A stretch of DNA of 64,000 nucleotides from Hymenopus coronatus (taxonomy: Eukaryota; Arthropoda; Insecta; Mantodea; Hymenopodidae), in the NCBI GenBank assembly GCA_030762935.1, contig CM060895.1, forward strand, positions 77,332,001 to 77,396,000. Reading direction: 5' to 3'. The notes beneath the pieces were generated by a model. It was given only the letters and a program-made list of their open reading frames with translations, was not told where the DNA came from and did no database searches. A program made the translations under genes and the position numbers. The first letter of the stretch is position 1, and each line of letters opens with the position of its first letter. Positions 1 to 11,245 of this stretch are shown one piece after another.

Positions 1-107
1 ATACAAATGATGATTATTTTCATTCCTTTTTTGAACTAAATTCATTATCAACTGTATAAAACTTTAAACAAATATTGTAACTGAATTAATTGAAGGTACA
101 ATTGCTG

Positions 108-185
108 ATCCTAGGCATTGGCTTTTAAGTCCTTGAGGTGTGTTGGTCCTACAATTACGGGAACGGTAAGCCGAATATAGGACAA
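108..185 (+). mobile_element. SINE-C 3' tail fragment
   Basis: Carries the tail shared with the SINEs at 27.5 and 31.0 kb: a 'tcctaggcat..ttttaagtcctt' stretch, then 'ggtcctacaatta' and 'taagccgaatat'. The tRNA-like head is missing. Identity rests on in-window similarity only. Confidence 0.45.
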
Positions 186-189
186 CAAA

Positions 190-376
190 TGTGGAACTGA
201 CAGTTATTAAAATGAAGGTTGGCTGCCCACCTTGTTGTTACCAATAAGATAGGAGGTTCAACACACGAACTTCACATGCAACAAGATTTCAAAGAAACGA
301 ACATCAGCTGCAATAAGATGGCTTCATTCAGATGACCACGGTTGGTTGAAATTTCCTAATCTCGGCCATTACATTG
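190..376 (-). repeat. Repeat F, copy 1
   Basis: Reverse-complement counterpart of 53355-53540. Shared blocks on the family strand are 'ggccgagattagg' with 'aatttcaacca', 'gtcatctga', 'gttcgttt', 'ttattggtaacaa', and 'aataactgtcagttcc', in the same order and spacing. No coding potential or clear termini were seen, so the class is unknown. Confidence 0.5.
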
Positions 377-954
377 TTTGTTTAGTAAGCTTTTGACCAT
401 TTATTACAGTTCACCAGCTATGCAAAATTTATTGACGATAAATATTTTATTTTATTATTGATGTAAATATTTTAATATACAGTATTTTAATCAACAACAT
501 TTATTGTTGGAACAAATTTAAATTTTCGAAATTTTTACATTTTAAAGGGTTTCTGTATAAGCAAAGAGAAGAGCATTTCAAAACAAGCTCAAAGATTTGC
601 TAGCCCTTTCGTTTATTTATTTATTTCTCCTGTGCAAGGCAATAATACTCAATAAAACAAGTTTTGTTAATGTTCATCTTGTTAATATTAAAGTGTTAGA
701 ATAATTTATTTTAACATACGTAGAAAAAGTTATGTAAATTATAAGTTACTTCCTGTAGCTTTTAATTAGAGCATAGGGCATCGTTACGATGTTTCCTTGA
801 TCGGATTTGAATTTCTCGTTCGTGAGTTCCCGCTATGCGCCGTGGTGAGGAAGAATCGGCTCGTCACCCATAGATGGCACTGTAGAAGGAAATCACGACT
901 TGCGGACGCGAAATAACGTAATTTATCCCAGAAATCATCTTTAAAGGTGTAGAG
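377..954. other. AT-rich stretch, no gene seen
   Basis: Unique-looking AT-rich sequence with a short TTTA run near 612-624. No supported open frame, repeat copy or RNA. Confidence 0.6.
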
Positions 955-1130
955 TTCTTTTCAAATAAACATTACACGGGATCACAGTCCTTACTTCGCT
1001 TTCGAAGGAAAACATGCTAAGGATTTTTGCGTCCGGAAAAAATCCTTCACCCTCCTTCAAGTTTGAACCATCAATCTTGTGTTTTAGAGGCTAGCATGTT
1101 AACCACACACCAGGGACAGAATAATATAGG
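955..1130 (-). mobile_element. SINE-J, tRNA-derived, decayed copy
   Basis: Read on the minus strand it starts with a tRNA-like A-box region (tggtgtgtggttaacatg) and a B box (ggttcaaac). It then has the family body 'ggattttttccggacg' and 'aaaatccttagcatg', followed by 'ttccttcgaaag'. The same body occurs twice at 51.9-52.3 kb. Those copies read 'cgtggtgtaatggttaa' in the A-box region, consistent with a Glu/Asp-type tRNA origin. Confidence 0.65.
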
Positions 1131-1959
1131 TTCATGCGAAATAAACACTTACTTGAAGTAAATATTGAAGTAAAGTGGACTTTATTATCTCCGTTTTTTA
1201 GAATAACGGTTGCGAGTCGCTGTTTATTTTATGCTCTTTAATTACAGCACGGTATTATTTTCTCTTTCAGAACTATTAATAGTTGCCTTTTATAAATACT
1301 AGTTTGATTATACTGTAGAAAGCAAGTCTCGTTACCATTATGTCCGGTTAGTCTTTTGTTTCTGCAATTGCTGGCTTATTTTTACAGTTAGCTTATTGGT
1401 TTTTCTCTCCGTAACATTGATGTTCTTTTTTCTTTGTTCAGTTAATAAACATTTATTTTATTGCGTTCTATAGCTGCAAGCTTTACTTTCTCTCTGATTA
1501 GCAGCTATACAATATTGTTTGCTCTCGCGACGTGTTTGATGCAACTTTTCTGATTTCTTTTCTCAATGACATTGCACTTAGTGTATCAGTATTCTCTTTA
1601 AATTCCCAGCATATAGTGTAACAAATTCACTTTATGATCTGATACAGTAGCTATCATATTAATTTAGCTGCTATATTTGCAATGAAAATGCTTAGAAAAC
1701 TAAAAGTACCCTTATATTGGTATTTCTCTCCCATATGGTTTCTATTTATTGGAGAAAAATTAATATTGAATCTAGATCTGTTTTCCCCCTCAACGATCAT
1801 CTGCCTGGTATCATGACAGGTGCCGGCGCAAAACTACGCCCGCACCGAGGCTACAGTATCTACGCGCAAGATCACACTAAAGATACTTTAAAACAGGATT
1901 TCATTTAGCGAAGAGAATATCGGCCTCAGGTAGTATCAATGTTACCTTCCCTACTTAGG
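1131..1959. other. No gene seen
   Basis: AT-rich sequence with one GC-richer patch near 1815-1865. The patch has no recognisable reading frame and looks like eroded repeat DNA. Confidence 0.5.
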
Positions 1960-2725
1960 AAATAGTATATAGTTGGAGAAGGTGCAAGCAAAACTTCGAT
2001 ACCAGGGTTTCTCTGAAGATACATGTATTAGGGTCCTCTGTATCCAAAATAGGCAATTCTAGAAACATAAGTGAACATAACTCAAAAACGAAAAGTCTGT
2101 TCAATTCCAAACCTGATAAGTAAGTTCCAAATCTTCAAAGGATGCAACACGGACGTTTTCAAGAAAATCCCTTCGTCAAAACTATCTTTTACATGGAAAA
2201 ATGTTATAAAGTTTCTATTTTCTCAAAAATGTTTCTAATGAGTTTGATAAAAATACCATATATTAAAGATATTTACATGAATAAAATATATATGCTAAAT
2301 TTTCTGGGAACAGAAGACGTCTACATTTTGGATTGCTTTTGCACAATTACTAAAACGTAAGAAATAGACAAAATACGTACTACACAACATAATATATCGT
2401 GAAAACATAGCTTATATTTTATACTTATTTTGTGTTAAAATTTTCCGAGACATTGTTATTGACTTCAACTGTAAAATACTTACCGTTTACTGAAATGGCA
2501 GTTGCCCATGCATGTTTATTTTGTTTTACTCTTGGCAGGCAAACAGAAACGAATTTCAATCACATCAACCAGATTTTAAAAGAATTGACTATCACTTTAG
2601 CCTGGTGCATTCCTTATTTCCATTCAAATTATAACGCAGAAAATATGTCCATTCCTGCTAATACTTATTTTGATTGGCATAGAGTAGAAAAACGAAAAGT
2701 AAAAATTGATAGAATAGATTAAAAT
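1960..2725 (+). mobile_element. Element A, decayed near full-length copy
   Basis: Follows the A consensus in order: 'aaaacttcgatacca', 'gggtcc', 'ctcaaaaacgaaaagtc', 'aaggatgca', 'ttttctcaaaaatg', 'attaaagatatttac', 'aattttctggga', 'gactatcactttagcctg'. Both termini are eroded. Confidence 0.75.
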
Positions 2726-2814
2726 TGTTCATTTTTGTAGATTCTCTAGTTTAATATTTTAAAACACTGATATATGCAAGAACATTATTATTGAATCATT
2801 CCATTTGGATTGTT

Positions 2815-3495
2815 TTTCCTTTAATAAGAGTATGTGTGCCTGTGCGTGTACAGCATAGCACAAAAATGAAAAGACCGTTAAATACCAAACCTTTTACTAA
2901 ATGTTATATTTTTCAAGGATGCAAGGATGTTACATATACATTTTCAAAATATCCCCCTACCTCTTACTACCAGTTACATGTACAAATTTTTGAATATTTT
3001 TTTTCAGACATTTGGTTCTAACTATCTTGTATACCTTGAATTTTCTGGGAATAGCTTCTAAAGACATCTTCATTCAGCATGACTTTTGCTGAATTTTGCA
3101 TAACTGGTTAACCGTGCACAAAAATGTAGATCTCGTTATACATAATTTATGTTACGTCATTTTTTGTTGAGTTGAGAGTTTTGAGATATCCTTTTTACTT
3201 TTGGATTCAGTTCTAAACTGAGCAACTTTTTCTCAAACGGAAAGTCACATTTCGTTCGTCTCACTTTTGTTTCACTTCAGTTGTTCACAGAGTAACCAGC
3301 TTTTAAAATATTTGACTATCGATTTAGCATAGCTTTTTACTTATTTTCCTTCTCACAAGGACATTAGTAATAATACAATTTATGCTAAGCTTATCTCAAT
3401 TAACATGATGTAGAAAAAAAGAATACCTTTTGTAAGAATAATTAGAGAACAATTAGAGAAATACATGTGAATGGAACACATGAGATTTTTTTTTC
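2815..3495 (+). mobile_element. Element A, internal part and 3' end
   Basis: Starts in the 'gcatagca..aaaatgaaaag' block. Runs through 'cttgaattttctgggaata' and 'gcttttaaaatatttgac'. Ends in the 3' signature 'tagagaaatacatgtg' and 'aatggaacacatgag' followed by a T run. The 5' palindrome is missing. Confidence 0.8.
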
Positions 3496-3604
3496 TTGTC
3501 AAACTTGGGGCTTGTAAGTGTAGACCAAAAACACTGTTCTTTTTATTTTCGCTGCGATTTCACTAAAAAAAATCCCCAACTCGATTGTAACATCAACTGT
3601 AAGA

Positions 3605-3765
3605 TCAATGTTATAGGAAATACTGTATTCCACCAAAGAAAATCAATATCGACTTTTCATCGGAAATACACAGGATCCCTAAAAACAAAATGAGCACGTG
3701 TGTGCATGAGTGAGCATATGTATAGGTGTGCGTGTACAACATAGCACTATACAACATAGTATTGT
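3605..3765 (+). mobile_element. Element A, 5' fragment
   Basis: Contains 'gtattccaccaaagaaaatc', 'catcggaaatacac' and a GT-rich 'gtgtgcgtgtacaacatagc', matching the first ~150 bp of A. Downstream parts are missing. Confidence 0.55.
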
Positions 3766-4079
3766 TAGTGCAATATATTAAGGCAGTTTACCATGCCATT
3801 ATTTTCGGAATAGCATAGTTCTATGCCTACAATTTTAACTTATATTTAAAATATTTTAACACAAAGTATTCATAGCAAATATGGCAATTGTGCAGTAGGG
3901 AATATTCTGCGAAACCATAGGCACGTGATTCCTAGTCATTCAGCGGCAGACCGTTTCAACACAGTATCTCTGTGAACTTGTGTTTAGTAGTGAAATTTGA
4001 TACTTCCGAGCCAAAGGCATTCATTTCTATTGTGCGAATGCCATCAAAATTGTCGCTAAATAGGAATTCAAAAACAAAA

Positions 4080-4960
4080 ACTAAGTTAAGATATGAATAC
4101 CTTGACGTAAAGGCCATTCCATTATGAAATGAGAAGCTCTATCTTCTATCACATTCACATATGAAACAGGTGTTTAGTGTGGTCTAGTTGGAGTCCGGTT
4201 AATATTGCAATTGCTTTGAAGTTTGCACATATTTTCAATGTATATGTAATAAGGAACTGAATCGTGGAGCAGTTTCAGGCTATCATATGATTCCTTCATA
4301 TGCACGGAATAATCAAGAGAAATGGACGGAAACCGATTGCCATTATGGTGTAATAAAGCTTTGAGACTAATTTTGAAACATCTTTAAACAGCTGCCACTG
4401 ATCATAGAAGTGATTACGCTCAGTAAGCCCTTAACATCACTGCCAAACAAAAAAGAGTATGCCTCAGAAAAGTATTTGTCAGGATGCTTCTGACGGCTTC
4501 AACTTCACATTTTCGGCAAGATAGGCCATTTTTGCCATATGGAAGCTAACAGCGCTGCCTTGGCTTTACAAAGTTCCAGGTCTCTGAATAAATAGTTTAA
4601 TTCACTATGACTAATTTTGTAAATTTCAGATTTAATATCAGGTACAAAGTCAGGATATGTAGATGTGAATGGCTGTGGATCACAAGGCTTGTCTTCCGAG
4701 TCTACAGAATATGATTCAGGGGATGTTGAAACAAGTAGCTCATTACTATGGGCTACAGGACGTGTAGCAGAATGTACACTGGGATATAAAATAGTCTTCC
4801 TTTTTATCAGCCATCATACCTCGGAATGGTGGAACCAATCAAAAAAGACAATAAGATCTGTGGCTCCAACCAAATAGCTCGAATGACAAAGGACATCGAA
4901 GGTCTCCTGTGATCCAACAGATATGTGAAGTCCAACTCATATCTTGGTCTTCTAATTTGC
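4080..4960 (-). pseudogene. Pseudogene of a multicopy arthropod ORF family
   Basis: Minus-strand translation across several frames gives FTSTYPDFVPDIKSE, then SELNYLFRDLELCKAKAALL, then WQLFKD, SKLVSKL or its frame partner LKALLHHNGNRFPS, then DYSVHMKESYDSLKLLHDS, AIAILTGLQLDHTKH, and ASHFIMEWPLRQ. From memory this order matches a multicopy hypothetical protein family found scattered in arthropod genomes, in which D-SLK-VLLHNGN-PSIP and HSVHMKE-Y are hallmarks. Its function is unknown and it spreads like a mobile or virus-derived gene. Several stops (after PILPKM, for example) and at least three frame changes make it dead. Both termini are unclear. The family recognition is from motif order; a protein search would settle it. 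Confidence 0.55.
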
Positions 4961-5879
4961 AGAATTCACCAAAATAAAGATTGTAAGCTGCTTTTATTCT
5001 ACTTTATACAGCATACAGCCTTAGCCACAAATATAACAGAAACTGTTACGTGGCATTGTTAGCGAGCATAATGTAATATTAAATGAATTTTACAGCACAT
5101 CACAAACTTTGTTGTAGCGTTTTAAGACGAACTTTTTACTTGAATTTTAATACTGTTATTAAATATATTTGCACTCCGAAACACTTCACAGGCACTGAAG
5201 AGATCGATTGTAAATAAAATGCTGTTTTGTCTGTTTATAAACAGACATAGTTATTACCTGTCTGAAGAATGAATGCAGACGAATGGAAGCTTGCATAAAC
5301 AGAAACAGATAAACGGTATTACATCATCTCTTCCGGTGCATGCCCTGTACGTTTCGGCAATACTGAAATGCAGCAGTTGGGTCTCTTAGAATGGACAGAG
5401 TCTAATTAAGTCAAAACGCGAACACCGCTGCGCTCAGAAAGTAGAAAATTAATATTGATTAGTAATAAAAAAACCAGCAAGCTTAACCTGTTGTGGATAG
5501 TTTAGATTCTTCCTGTTTACGTATTGTGCTGGTGTTTTGATGGTCAGACTGTACTGCACTAATTTCCAGCCTCCTCTGACTGCTCTAAACCCTGTCATGC
5601 TACACTACTTGACCTCCCCTTGCATTCTTTCGTTAGACTATGTGTTAATCCTTCCTCACAATAACAAATTAAAGAATGGATCACCTCATCTTTTTTAGTG
5701 CATTTATTCATCCCCACTTATATCCTCCAACATTTTTATCTAGTTGCAATTTACTGTCATCAGTAATATGTCATACTATAAAAATAAGAAGCCACTGACA
5801 ACTTTCGGTAACATTTTCTTCATTAGGGGTGCTCAATTAATTACAATTTTTATACAAGACACAAGTCGCAATTTTCATG
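4961..5879. other. No gene seen
   Basis: AT-rich sequence between the pseudogene and a mariner relic. No repeat family used elsewhere in the window was recognised. Confidence 0.5.
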
Positions 5880-6140
5880 TTGATCAGTGAAATGTTTTAA
5901 AATTTCGTGAAAAACGCACAAAAAATATTTTACACCATGACAACGCATCGCCACATACACCAAACTAACAACTGAGTGTCTGGATACCTAAACGCCAATA
6001 CCATGGACTCTCCACCAAATGGTCATGGTTTGGAACCTTTTAATTTTTTTTTGTTTCCAAATATTGAAGATAAAATGTGTAAACTGTCACTTTGGCTCAT
6101 TGAATGATGAAGAGGAACATTATAAAATCTGGTTGTCTAA
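5880..6140 (+). pseudogene. Mariner/Tc1-like transposase fragment
   Basis: The plus strand encodes ILHHDNASPHTP from about 5927. This is the catalytic second-Asp motif of mariner-type transposases (HHDNA.SHTA). About 90 bp further on, in another frame, it reads FNFFLFPNIEDKMCK, matching the 'DFFLFPKIK..M' block that follows the PPYSPDLAP region in the family. A stop follows the first motif and frames shift between the two. No terminal inverted repeats were found, so this is a fragment without a functional transposase. Confidence 0.6.
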
Positions 6141-6779
6141 GTACCTAGTCATCACTACTTTAAGACCTGGTTTCATCAAATACAAAAATATTTTGAAGTT
6201 AAAGGGGAATATTCTGGAACATAAAAATAATGTTTAAGTTTTAAAGGTGGTTCTCGTTAAATGTTCTAAAACCTTTCAATGTAACCTTATGTTTTTTAAA
6301 TTTTATTTATTGAATAACATGCTCCTAAAAAGTGATATTGAATATTTTAGTTTTCTTTTAGTGTTATGTTTGTATTGAATCAAATGTGTATGTTTCACAT
6401 CTAGTACGGATGTGAAAAATTGTTACTTCTGCTAAGTGTAATTTCTAAAAGATAATTACTACATGTTTATAAATTCCAAAGATATTAAATTTAAGGACTT
6501 GAAACTTTCCGAGTCACTGGTTATTATCGATTTATTCTCGGAAAGTCAGCCAACAACGTATTCTATCACCATCATCACAGAACTGGGATGTGGAAGTGGT
6601 GTATATTGAGATGTGACCGAAGATAGCGACAGAGTGCGTCGTTGAAAGCTTGAAAGCTAATCTAACACTTACCTGGCTGACATCTCCAGAAGAAATCATC
6701 AATATTACATTTACATAAGAAGGTTCTCGCATTTTGTAGTTTATAGTATTTGATTTCAGATTTCTTTTATGTTTTGTTT
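6141..6779. other. No gene seen
   Basis: AT-rich sequence. A minus-strand open frame at 6532-6783 carries a good-looking splice donor (cag|gtaagtg, near 6666-6675) but has no other support as an exon. Confidence 0.4.
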
Positions 6780-7165
6780 GCATTTTGTTGAAAATTTGTA
6801 TTATTTTAATTTGTCAAAGTCTATTGTATTCACAAATCTTAAGAATGTCTTGGTGTGTTTTGTTATTAGAACATTGTCGGTAGTTGGCCAGTTCCTGCCT
6901 GTTCTGGTAACTACTTCTTTCAGAATTGTGGTTTTCTATTCAGCAGTTTACAGTCATATATCAGATGGTCTATTGTCTGTTCTTCTACATTACAGAACCC
7001 GTTGAGTCGTATATTATTTTAAACCTGTACAAATATAATTTTGTTTTACTTTGGCCGGTTACTATTGCTGTGATTTTTGGTGTTATCGCCATACTTGTTA
7101 CCCATGTTGCCACTCTTACCTTATTAAGGATTTTCAGAACACGCCAGACGAGCGAGTTCGAGCAG
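6780..7165 (-). pseudogene. LINE reverse-transcriptase C-terminal relic
   Basis: Minus-strand frames give TGQSKTKLYLYRFKII, then NVEEQTIDHLIYDCKLLN, then RTGRNWPTTDNVLITK and FLRFVNTIDFDKL before a stop near 6800. This is the distinctive end of jockey/R1-type insect LINE ORF2 proteins: a G-x-YLYRF segment, a C..H...C zinc-finger-like motif after the RT domain, then NWP and IDF-L. At least two frameshifts separate the blocks. No RT catalytic domain (YxDD) is present, so only the 3' end survives, as is usual for 5'-truncated LINEs. Confidence 0.65.
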
Positions 7166-7830
7166 TAACAAAAAATAAACTTTTTCTAACTGTAGGAAGC
7201 AGCAGTTTATGGTAAGGGTGTGTGGGAGCAGTAAATCAAGCTTTATAATTAACCTGTTACATGACCGTGTAACAATACCCATGTTGAGTATTGATTATGT
7301 CTCTTTTCAGTGGATATTAATTACCGACTCGCTAGGATTAATAGCAAATTGTGGCGACAATTGAGCGCTGCAAGATCACATGACCTGCATGCACAGTCTC
7401 TCTCATTCACCGAGAGATGAGATACACGTACGTACATGGGGAAAGGTAGGGGAGAATAGGAGGGTGAGAACTATAAAGGGGGCAATTGGAAGAGAATAAT
7501 ATTATTAATCTATAACGTGTAAATATGAGAAGGTATTCAGTAGCAAATAAGGTAATTCTAGAAACGTAAACATAAACTCAATTAATCGAGCAATATAATA
7601 ATTCAAACCTTTTCTTACGTTCTCTAGCACACATGTACACTCAAAGACATTAAAAATACGACCGGAAATACTTATTGCAAGTCTTTTCGCTGACTCCGAA
7701 TATGCTTTTCACTTGTTTGTACGCTCTTAAAAGCGTATTGGACAGGCCACATTACCGAAGAGAAGCGGATTGTAATGAAACGTAACTTGCGACAAATGAA
7801 GATCTGATTGCTAGTTCCCCAAGTGCCCAA
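7166..7830. other. No gene seen
   Basis: Unique-looking sequence with a purine-rich patch at 7435-7490. No feature supported. Confidence 0.5.
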
Positions 7831-8635
7831 CTTTTATTTTCTCTATGCGTACTATGTACATAGGGTATAGAGAAGGTATTGTATTGCACCCAAAAATTCG
7901 ATACCAGGATTTCACCGGAAATGTATGTTTTAGGGTCCCCTGTATATAAAAAAAGCATTTTCAGAAAAAGGTCCGTGTGTCTGAACAGGATAACTCAAAA
8001 ACGAAATATCGGTAAAATACTAAACTTGGTATTTAAGTTCAGTATCTTCCAAGGATGCGACATGAAGATTTTGAGAAAACTCCCTCCATCCCAATCTACC
8101 CTTTACTTGGAAAGAATTTTTGAAAACTTTTATTTTCTCAAAAATGGCTCTAACGATATTGATTAAATATATTTAGCTGACAAATAAAATGTATATCTTA
8201 AATTTTCTGAGAATAACTTCTGAAGACTACTTTATTCTGGATGAAGTTTACGAAATTTTGCATAACTGCTAAACCATAAGAATGTAGAGCACGTTAAAAC
8301 ACACAAATTATGTTATATACAGTTTTTTTGTGGAGTTGATCGTTTTTTAAACATTTCTTGTTTTTGGTTTCAGCTTTGAAAAACTCATACAGGATTTTGT
8401 CAACTCTTGTCCATACAAAGAAACTTCAAACACATAACAACCAGCTTTTGACTATCACTTTAACTTATGGTACTGCCTTATTTCGCTTTTACTTACAATG
8501 AAGCAAGTAATAAGGCTATTTCTGCTAATGTTTCTCGATTAGAATGAAGTAAATAGAAGAATAAGTATATTAACAATAATTTGTTACACAGATGTAGAGA
8601 AAGTCATGTGAATGGATTACATTAGATTTTTAAAG
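7831..8635 (+). mobile_element. Element A, full-length copy
   Basis: 5' end 'ttattttctctatgcg' leads into the palindrome around 'actatgtacatag'. The body is complete. The 3' end has 'gatgtagagaaagt' (8592-8604), 'catgtgaatgga' and a terminal 'agattttt'. Length is about 0.8 kb, which sets the usual size for the family. Confidence 0.9.
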
Positions 8636-10449
8636 AAATATGCCTTGAGTCAATGTTTTTAATACAGGGTCTTCGGTATGAAATCGGACCCTCGACGTTT
8701 GCGTCGGAGCCAATGCAGGATTCATCCTCACACTCCATACCACACACTCACCACATGCCCTCTGTCGTTGTTTACCACGTAGTCAGTAGCCCCATAAGTT
8801 CACTTTCATATATTCCAGATGTTAAGGCATCTTTAAAAGAACATATACTAGTGTTGAATGATATAAATATTCTTGCTATCGCGTTCGTGAATAATTCATC
8901 CAGAAGCTTCTTGCATAATTTGCCTTCTTCCAGCCAAATATTATAGGGATCTAATTCATTTTGGGGAATTATATTTGAAATAACTTTATTAATATTGAAT
9001 GTTATTAATTTAACTATTTTGCCAGAGGAAAGTGAACAGATTTAGAATCTGTAAATGAATAAGCATGGATGACTGAAAAGCAAGTAATGGTCTCTTAAAT
9101 CATATAGTAATATAGCAATTGCTTCTGGTGAAAAGAAGCTAAGGAGCTAAAAAAAAGTATTCAATTCAATAATCTTCCTCCAAAAATCAGAAGTTGTGTT
9201 CTCGATCTTGTAAATAAGGTTGGGACAACTCGTCCAACGCAAAACATCAAATACAAGATATTCAGCGATAGCAGAAGAATGACAAGAAACTTCTGAAAAT
9301 CTTGAATATTTGTCCCTAAAATCACTTGCATTGGAACAACTTAAGAAACATTCGTAGTGAAATTTTGACTCCAATCTGTTAAAAAAATTATTTTTTATGC
9401 AAATAATATAGTTGTTGAAATCTTTGAGCGTCAATAAAGAATCAACTTTTAACTATTCCCCCACTGCTTTGGACTCTACAGCCATTTATCGTACAATACA
9501 CCTGTTTCCTAGGTTACTATTTCATAAAACAGCGTTTTTCTCAAAACTATTTTTCACACTTTCTAAATGTTCAATGCGGATCAGTTTTGGCTTAACTACA
9601 ACTACAATTTTCCTGAATGTGTAGAAGTATTTAATGTAATATTAAAAATTACAAATTATCTTCATGATATCACTAATTTTACAAAACAAATGAATAAATA
9701 TTTTAAGTATTAAAAAGTCCAACTTTTAAAAAATTTAAATACTCAGTAATAAAATTTAAATTTTCCCCTGTAGTTTAAATAATCCGATTCTGAAAATACC
9801 AACATATATTCTAAATTGAGGCGCAAGCAACATATTTACAAATATAATGTGTGACATATATATTTTGCAACATATATTAACCAATTTAAATGTAATTTTC
9901 ATTCATATTGACATAACAGCAATGCAATAACAGTAATATTTTCAGAAATATATTTATATAAATATTATATGAATTTTCAACTCAATGAAAATATAGTTTT
10001 TTCCAATTACCCGCATTTTAAATACTAATTAAATGAAGCTAGAAATGGGCAGGCGCATGCATTTTAATAGAATCTCCCATCTTTAAAACTTGTCTTCTCG
10101 CAAATTGTTTTCCAACACTTTCCCATATTAAAAATGGCTTGCATGATGCAAGTTTTCGCTTATTTTTTTCACAATTATTGTTATGCAGCCTCTCAATGGC
10201 ACGTTAAAGGAAATAGTCACAAATTTTAAAAAGATAACGGTCCAATTTCTAGAAATAAATTAATACATTTTGGAAAGTCAAGAGCATCAAAATTAATAAT
10301 TTATTTTATACTTAGGACTAATATAAAATATAGTATGACAGACATATTTGTAAACCCATTCGCTGTAATACTGGATTTTATGAATGATTTAAGAATTAGG
10401 ATTGTTGCTCATTTTTACATAATAAAATTAGTATTTAAATAATAATTAC
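8636..10449. other. No gene recognised; two ORF-like patches
   Basis: 8670-8946 is a GC-richer open frame preceded by 'tttttaatacag' (acceptor-like), with no recognised domain. 9147-9434 holds a 95-codon minus-strand frame with a faint hAT/ZBED flavour (SDFRDKYSRF, SDFWRK) that I cannot confirm. 9640-10020 is extremely AT-rich. Confidence 0.35.
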
Positions 10450-11245
10450 AGTTACAATATATTAAGAAAAATCCCAATTGAGAAAAAATTAGCAGAAATA
10501 GTGTTATTACTTGCTTACTTGTAAATAGAAGCGAAATAAGTAGTACCATAGGTTAAAGTGAAAGTCAAAAGCTGGTTGCTATGTATTTTGAAGTTCCTTT
10601 GTATGGACAGGAGTTGACCGATTCACGTATGAGAGAAGTATAAGTTTTCAAAGCTGAAACCAATAACAAGAAATATCTCAAAAACGATCAACTCCAAGAA
10701 AAATATGTATGCTACATAAATTGTGTGTTTTAACGTGCTCTACTTTTTTGTGTGGTAAGTTTTTGTCCAACTCTTACGGTTTAGTAGTTATGCAAAATTC
10801 CGTAAAATTCATCCAGAATAAATTAGTCTTTAGGGGCTATTCCCAGAAAATTCAAGATATGTATTTCATTTTTCAGGTAAATATCTTTGATATACGATAT
10901 TTTAATCAAAATAATTCCAGCTATTTTTCAGAAAATAAACATTTTTGAAATGTTTTTTCATGTAAAGGGTAGTTGGGGTAGGGGGATATTCTTGAAAATC
11001 TTCGTGTTGCCTCCTTGGAAGATACCAAACCTAAATACCAAGTTTGGTTTTTAATGGTCTTTTCGTTTTTGAGCTATGCTGCCCATTGACACTCACACAC
11101 AAACACACACGGACATTTTTCTAAGAATGCCTTTTTGGATTCAGGGAGTCTCAAAACATGTAATTCTGGTGAAATCTCGTTATCGAATTTTTGGGAGCAT
11201 TACAATACCTCTTCTATACGCTATGTAAGTGTAGAGAAAGTAAAA
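10450..11245 (-). mobile_element. Element A, nearly full-length
   Basis: On the minus strand it starts at 'ctttctctacacttac' (11241 downward) and runs to the 'attagcagaaatag' complement block near 10490. The terminal ~40 bp with the GTAGAGAAAGT repeat and hairpin are missing. A CA-rich patch lies at 11092-11112. Confidence 0.85.

Noticed and set aside
6532..6783. Minus-strand 83-codon open frame with a donor-like cag|gtaagtg
   Set aside because: A single good donor is common by chance. No acceptor, no motif and no second exon could be proposed.
9147..9434. hAT/ZBED-like fragment
   Set aside because: Resemblance is limited to scattered aromatic and charged positions. Too weak to call.
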